Shown here one piece after another: positions 58,875-64,000 of a stretch of DNA of 64,000 bases. The first letter of the stretch is position 1. Each line of letters opens with the position of its first letter. The DNA comes from Rostratula benghalensis (lineage: Eukaryota; Chordata; Aves; Charadriiformes; Rostratulidae). Below the pieces are notes generated by a model. That model saw only the letters and a list, made by a program, of their open reading frames with translations, made no database searches and had not been told where the DNA came from. The stretch is taken from assembly GCA_013399305.1 (NCBI GenBank), contig VXAI01000090.1, positions 1,112,095 to 1,176,094 of the forward strand, given 5' to 3'. A program made the translations under genes and the position numbers.

Positions 58875-60400
58875 CTAAAAAAAGGGCAAAGGAAAAAGAA
58901 AGTATACTGCATTACCAGGAACATGCTGTTTCACAGAATCTACAGAAATAACAAGTTCAAAATGTTACTATTTAAAACACGTTTTTTCTTAGAAGAAAGG
59001 CAAGATATTTCCACCCACCCAACTCTCCTCCTCCCCCGGATTTTTTTATTGCTCACCCAACCAAGTGGCTGAGCTGCTTTGCAGCTGTGCGGTTTATACC
59101 AGCCTTCTGGTTTTGTTTCCTTGATTTATTCTTTTTTCACATCTACATTCCGGCTTCTCAAGGGAACTGAGGATAAAAAGGAGGCACATAAACATGCCCA
59201 ACAATCGATAGCTTCACCCATCTAATTTTAGGCTCTTTTCACTTCCTTCCAGGCAGAAGCCTGCTTTGTCATTTACAACCAGAAGCTACAGAGATCTGCA
59301 GAAACTGCAAGTCAGCTGCTTTATTTGTCCTCGTTTACAGCACCTTTAGTCATTAAAGAAACTTTTAGCTTAACTCCAAACTGCATGGTCCTGTGATGAC
59401 CAAGCAGAACACATAGCTTGGAAAGGAAGAAGAAAAACACATCACTAGAAATAGTACAGAAATATTTTCAAGACCACACAAACATAAGATAGACTCCAAT
59501 TATCTGCACTTTTGATTGTTGTATAAACAGGGATTGACTTCCCTGGAGGAGAATGTGGTTCCAGATGCACACTTTTAAGAAGTCCAGTGTTACTCACTGT
59601 TGTGCTGACAACATGAAACAAATATGAGTTTCTATGTTGTTTGGCTCAGAAAGCAGACTCCTGAGCAACCCAGCCTCTCGGTCTGCACTGCCAGTAGTTC
59701 ACAACCACTCAATTTGAAAAGTTTTCTCTTGGATGAGTGTTCAGCAAAGCCAGTATCTATAAGCTAGACATCTGAACCACAGCTAAGCCACGCTAATGCA
59801 GTTAGGAAACTAGATGCCAGCTAATAGCAATGAAATTAAAAACAATCAAAGCAAGATAGCCAGAGGTCAGTAGGACTTTTAAGACATATTCAGTCAAGTT
59901 CATGAGTGCCTGGGGTACAAGATTTTAATTGAAAGAAATTTGTCATAGCTACTGAGCTCATAGCTAATGAGATCAAATTACGAAAGCAACAGTTCAAGTG
60001 AACTTGGCAGATACAAGGACAAGAGTCACCATAGGCCATCTTGCAGCTGAAACAAGCTTCTGGTCCTGACTTAGAAAAGAGTATTGTTTCATTAGAGGGT
60101 CTGCCAGTGCTACAAGAAAGAGAAAATGAGGCTGAAAAGTATCAGACCTGGACTACTACTGCTGACAAATATCACACTGCCAGGCTAATTTTGCAAACTA
60201 CATCGGCATGCCTTTCCTAGAGGCTCTGCAGGAGGCTTAATATCTGCAACTATCTGCAATAGTTGCAGTTCAGCAAAGCAGCTTACGGTGCGACAGAACA
60301 AATCCTGCAGCTGAAGGTACCAGAGATGTTTGGTTGGACCAAAATAAAACCACAGCAAGGCCCTTGTTACAAGTGTTCCCTGCCATAACCCCGTACTTAC
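58875..60400 (-). other. ELOVL5: ELOVL5 intron
   Basis: A 1,526-base GT-AG intron with no recognised feature. Confidence 0.88.
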
Positions 60401-60572
60401 AGTGACCACAAGGCACCCAGTTCATAACAAACCACCAAATGTTCAGCATCGTTGCATGGTGGTAGACATGCAGAACAGTGATCTGATGATTATTTTTCCG
60501 CAAAATGAAAAAGAAGGTATCCATGAACTCAATGAGTTTGGAGAAATAGTACCACCAGAGGACACGTATGAT
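60401..60572 (-). CDS. ELOVL5: ELOVL5 coding exon (catalytic HxxHH box)
   Basis: A 172-base exon encoding 57 residues plus the first base of a serine codon. The acceptor is ATTCTAG and the donor GTAAGT. It contains KLIEFMDT (family motif KxxExxDT), FFILRKNNHQITVLHVYHH with the catalytic histidine box HVYHH (human 143-147), and NIWWFVMNWVPCGH. All catalytic residues are present, so the enzyme looks functional. Confidence 0.98.
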
Positions 60573-61201
60573 CTAGAATGGAGGAAACAAGTTTTAGAAG
60601 AATTGCACATTGTGAGGGCTTTAATCCCTTTCGCTAGCTAGGTAATTAAAATCCAGATTCTGTCCCACACTAAGTGGACTGAAGACACTGCAGAGATATC
60701 CTGTAATGCCTCAGCCTCAGGTGTCTCCACATGAGATCTAGATACAAACCCAAAACTACAGTTGAAAACAGGATGACAAAGACTGTTTTATGAGGCTATT
60801 GCTCTGCACTTGGGGTATCCTGAGAGAAGCAAGAAAATATTTAACTAGAGTTGGTCCCTCAGTGCTCTCAGTAAAGGAGAGGTCTGAACGGTGACCAGAA
60901 AACATCATCACATCTCAAAAAGAGAAGGGGAGTCAGCACACAGTGGCTGGTTACATTCTGGAGACCAAGTCTTTTTTGACCTGGTAACACTTGAAAATTT
61001 ACAGATAATCACTCACCAAATACCGAATATATTGTAGATTAACTATTATGTCTGACAATGCATTGTGCAGTGTATTGTAAAAGGAGGAGAAAGAGCATAT
61101 AGCTTGAATAAAATCCACATAATCAATACTGTTCTGTTCTCCAACTTTCACACAAGCGGGCAATCTGAAACTTTATTAGCCATAAGTCTTGATTACATTA
61201 C
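60573..61201 (-). other. ELOVL5: ELOVL5 intron
   Basis: A 629-base GT-AG intron. Nothing recognised. Confidence 0.88.
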
Positions 61202-61279
61202 CTTCATATCAGCTTCTCCTCCACTGTGCGTATCCTGACAGAAGAAATTGTAGCCTCCTTCCCATACTCCTGTCACCAG
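61202..61279 (-). CDS. ELOVL5: ELOVL5 coding exon (lumenal loop region)
   Basis: A small 78-base exon, phase 0 at both ends, encoding 26 residues: LVTGVWEGGYNFFCQ, then a less conserved stretch ending GGEADMK. The acceptor is TTCTCAG and the donor GTAATG. It matches human residues 83-108 (LVTGVWEGKYNFFCQ...ESDMK). It is too short to stand out as an open frame and is recognised by similarity and splice sites. Confidence 0.95.
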
Positions 61280-64000
61280 CTGAGAAGATCAAAGAATAAA
61301 GTGTCATTTGAGGAGAAGGCTGCACCCTGTAACTCGTGCAAACCTGGACAGCAGCTCTGCCAAGACATGGGGTCTCCAGGGACTCACAGGTACCCAAGTG
61401 TGGCATTAGGTTGAATTCAAGCTCTGAGCAGGGATGGCATCATAGTGGAGGGTGAATTAACAAATTTTTCCAAAATGGAATTGTATCCGAATGAAAGTAG
61501 GGGGTAGCACCTTATCCCCACTTATCCCACAAAGCGTTTGCCTTTTGCACAGTCATACTCCAGACAGATTCTCAAAACATTTCTTTTCTTCTTGGCTGAT
61601 GATCTCATTGTTGGAGAAAGTGAACGACCCGAATAAAGTAAATCTATTTGTCTTCTGGTTATTTTTAGAAGAGTTATATTTTAAAAGAAATTTTGTACAC
61701 AGAGAACTGACTACAATTTTTTCAACCGTGTAACAGAGCAAATCTTCAGCTTTGCTATCCTTAGCAGCTAGCCACTGGTGTTCTACCATATTGCAATTCT
61801 TCAAGACCTTTTTAAATAACTCACTTGTCCCGACTACATTACATCCTTCCCAGTACAAGTGACTTCCTCTGCAGGATACACCATTGCCTGCCTGACTTCC
61901 TGCCATAAGAAATAACACCTCCAACGTGACGGAATTCCTCTTCAGAGTAATGACCAGCTATTAGTCACAAAAGGATGATGGGGAGCCTTGTTGCTGAGGG
62001 GTTGGCTGAAACCTTCAGAGAAGTAAGAGGCAGGCTGGATGTCCACATCCCACCCTTTCACAGGTGGGAGGTGGAGAGGCAGCTTGAGAGTGGGACGGGA
62101 AGAAGGAGCTGGTGTAAGGACAGAAGCAAGCTCCCCTTTACTATCACAACAGGACGGATCACTGGATGTTCTTTATAAAGTTGTTTTTCCTTTGGGGAAT
62201 AGCATGGGAGAGGAGTAACAAATTTAGATGATTCCCAAGTGAGAAAAAAGAATTGTTACGCATCCCCAAGAAACGTTTTAAAGGCAGAGACACAGATCCT
62301 GCACAAGCAAGTTGTCTGGTTTTGGCCTCATCTGTACTCGTGCAGAATTAAAAAAAAAAAAAAGTTTTTGCAAAGCCACAGTGGAAAACCCTCTGTACAG
62401 TAACTCATTTAAAATAATCACTTGATTAAAGGACTACGATAACTGGTATGATTGAACACTGCTCAGAACTGTGACCAGCAAGTTAATTCTAAAAGGTATA
62501 ATAAAGATTATCACCTAAATGATCTACCTTTCCTTAATGTTCTTTATTTCATGCCTCATTTTCCTCCTAACGTAGCTTTTAAAATACGCAGTCAGCCCAG
62601 GTCATTATTTCTGACCTTCTGAGATAGAATTATTGCTATTATTTAGGGGGAAAAAAAAAAGACACGCAGTTATATCACAACACGTAAGTTGTATCACAAC
62701 ATATAGACCTAGAATTATCTCATGTATTAGAGATAAATCAGTACCACCCTGCCACAGTGAGAGGAGGGCAGCTGTGCACATCGACGACGGACCCAGGCAA
62801 TTTCTCTAACCAAACAGCCACGGGAGGATTCCTCTCTCAGCTGTAAGGGAGGCACGGCTGTGCAAAGCACACCCCTTTAAAACCAGCACCTTGCTAAAGC
62901 CGGACCAGCTTCGTCCTGGAGCAAGCCCTGCACCAAACCACCCTTAGGGCACCGAGGGAAAGCCTGTGTCACTGGGTAAGCACCCGCCAGTGCCTCAGAC
63001 AGAAGACCACATTGTGCTGCAATCCTGTCGTTAAGAGCTTACAGATGTTTCCCTGCAGTTCTCAAAGTTGAAGGAAGCGTTAGGAATAGAGGGATAATCA
63101 CAATGTTGATATTGTAACTAATCCAAATAGCATCCTGTGGTCTGTAGACTTCTCCCAAGTAAAGGTGGGTATGGTGAAACCTGAAGAGCCTTCCCTGTAA
63201 GAGATACAGGTTCACTACCTAAAGCGTAACACAACCAAAGGTGGTCTGGATGGGTCCCACCTCTCTGAAGGGTGAAGGCATCAATCAGTGTGGCTATAGG
63301 TAGCTTCAGTTAAACCCAAATACTTCCTTGTTTCCAGAAGACTACATAATAATAAGCTAGGAGCTGTCATCTCACAGCCACAGGGGTTTAAATAAAGCAA
63401 AGCAACATTTGTAGGACACAGTAATATTTTTTTATCATAGAAATAGTTAGTACAGTTACAAAAAGAATGTAATCCCTCCCTTTCCAGGAGGAACTAAATG
63501 GTTAAAAGCTGCTATTGCTGCCCACAAACTGCTGCTGCTGCTGCCCACAAGCCTTGCTTGGTGCAACACACAACACACACAGATAATCTTTTTCCCAAAT
63601 TAGTCAGCTGCTCCTTTGCCTTCCACCACTATTTCTTACGCCCAGAATATTTTCACCATGTGCTTCAAAAACCAGTATCAATGGGCCACTCTGAGACCTG
63701 ACAACGAATGGTTCCAAAACAGCCTCTGTTCTGCAGGGGCTGGGCACACAGGACCAGGGAGCTGCTTAAGTGCCACCCAGAAAGTAATAAACAGAGGTGT
63801 TTGCTTGCCAGCTTGTGCATTTAAGTCATTGCTCATGCTTATTGTGATCTGTTCCCAGGATGGCTGGAGTTTCTACCCCACCCCCCACCCCGTACAGCTA
63901 CGGTACGGCAGATCTTAGCTTGCCCTGCACTCCTCATCCTCCCAGCCATGGGTTGAGGGCTCTTCAGACAACCCAGGCTTGGAACAACCTTTCCCTGCCT
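61280..64000 (-). other. ELOVL5: ELOVL5 intron, continuing past the window
   Basis: At least 2.7 kb of intron. I searched the - strand for the preceding coding exons (the regions matching human residues 1-82) and did not see them. Present are A runs near 62349-62363 and 62649-62660, a CpG-containing patch at 62760-63000 and a short CTG run at 63528-63542. Confidence 0.75.

Larger units (their letters stand above)
55192..61279 (-). other. ELOVL5: ELOVL5 gene, last five coding exons (partial)
   Basis: ELOVL5 is the endoplasmic-reticulum enzyme that condenses malonyl-CoA with C18-C20 polyunsaturated acyl-CoAs, the first step of each two-carbon elongation round. The exons on the - strand are 61279-61202, 60572-60401, 58874-58750, 56942-56808 and 55323-55192, in perfect phase. 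They encode 213 residues corresponding to human residue 83 onward; a full protein of about 295 residues is inferred. The paralogue ELOVL2 is excluded by the sequence around GVVWPCAFP and the K/R-rich C-terminus. The N-terminal coding exons and promoter are beyond the right edge. Confidence 0.95.

Noticed and set aside
63505..63550. CTG repeat as an expandable triplet tract
   Set aside because: There are only about five units, interrupted on one side, within an ELOVL5 intron; too short to be notable.
1..64000. CRISPR arrays, operons, ribosome-binding sites, tRNA or rRNA genes
   Set aside because: This is vertebrate nuclear DNA. No prokaryotic structures are expected, and I recognised no tRNA, rRNA or other structured RNA gene.

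Overview
The window is nuclear DNA from a bird. Three things show this: many copies of CR1, the dominant LINE of birds and other sauropsids; an 870-bp LTR of a type I recognise from bird genomes; and three split vertebrate genes in the order FBXO9(+), GCM1(-), ELOVL5(-), which is also their order on human chromosome 6p12. The species cannot be told from the sequence alone. Most of the window is intron and intergenic DNA. Thirteen coding exons are recognised, and all have consistent splice sites and reading phases.

Left end (1-2.9 kb): the last three coding exons of FBXO9 on the + strand, with a 70-base assembly gap in one intron. Its 3' UTR ends somewhere between 2.96 and about 4.3 kb. From 4.3 to 21.3 kb lies intergenic DNA with at least eight CR1 pieces. 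Two of these are an opposed pair just downstream of GCM1.

Centre (21.5-30.1 kb): the complete coding sequence of GCM1 on the - strand. It has five coding exons and predicts a 386-residue zinc-dependent transcription factor with an intact GCM DNA-binding domain and a shortened, diverged C-terminal tail. A polyadenylation signal lies about 210 bases past the stop. FBXO9 and GCM1 converge.

Intergenic 30.3-53.2 kb: no gene recognised. It holds a (CTCCT)15 tract, a CR1 fragment, a possible enhancer near 46.3 kb, a solo LTR at 48,975-49,844 and a degenerate triplicated segment near 51.3 kb.

Right end (53.2-64 kb): the 3' UTR and last five coding exons of ELOVL5 (ER fatty-acid elongase) on the - strand. 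They carry the KxxExxDT, HxxHH, MYxYY and TQxQxxQ motifs and a lysine/arginine-rich C-terminus. The first coding exons lie beyond the right edge.

The three genes do not form a pathway. FBXO9 is a ubiquitin-ligase adaptor, GCM1 a developmental transcription factor and ELOVL5 a lipid enzyme, and their linkage is old vertebrate synteny. I found no unknown multigene system. The most worthwhile leads are the bird-specific GCM1 tail, the possible enhancer at 46.3 kb, the CpG-retaining ELOVL5 3' UTR and the triplicated repeat at 51.3 kb.
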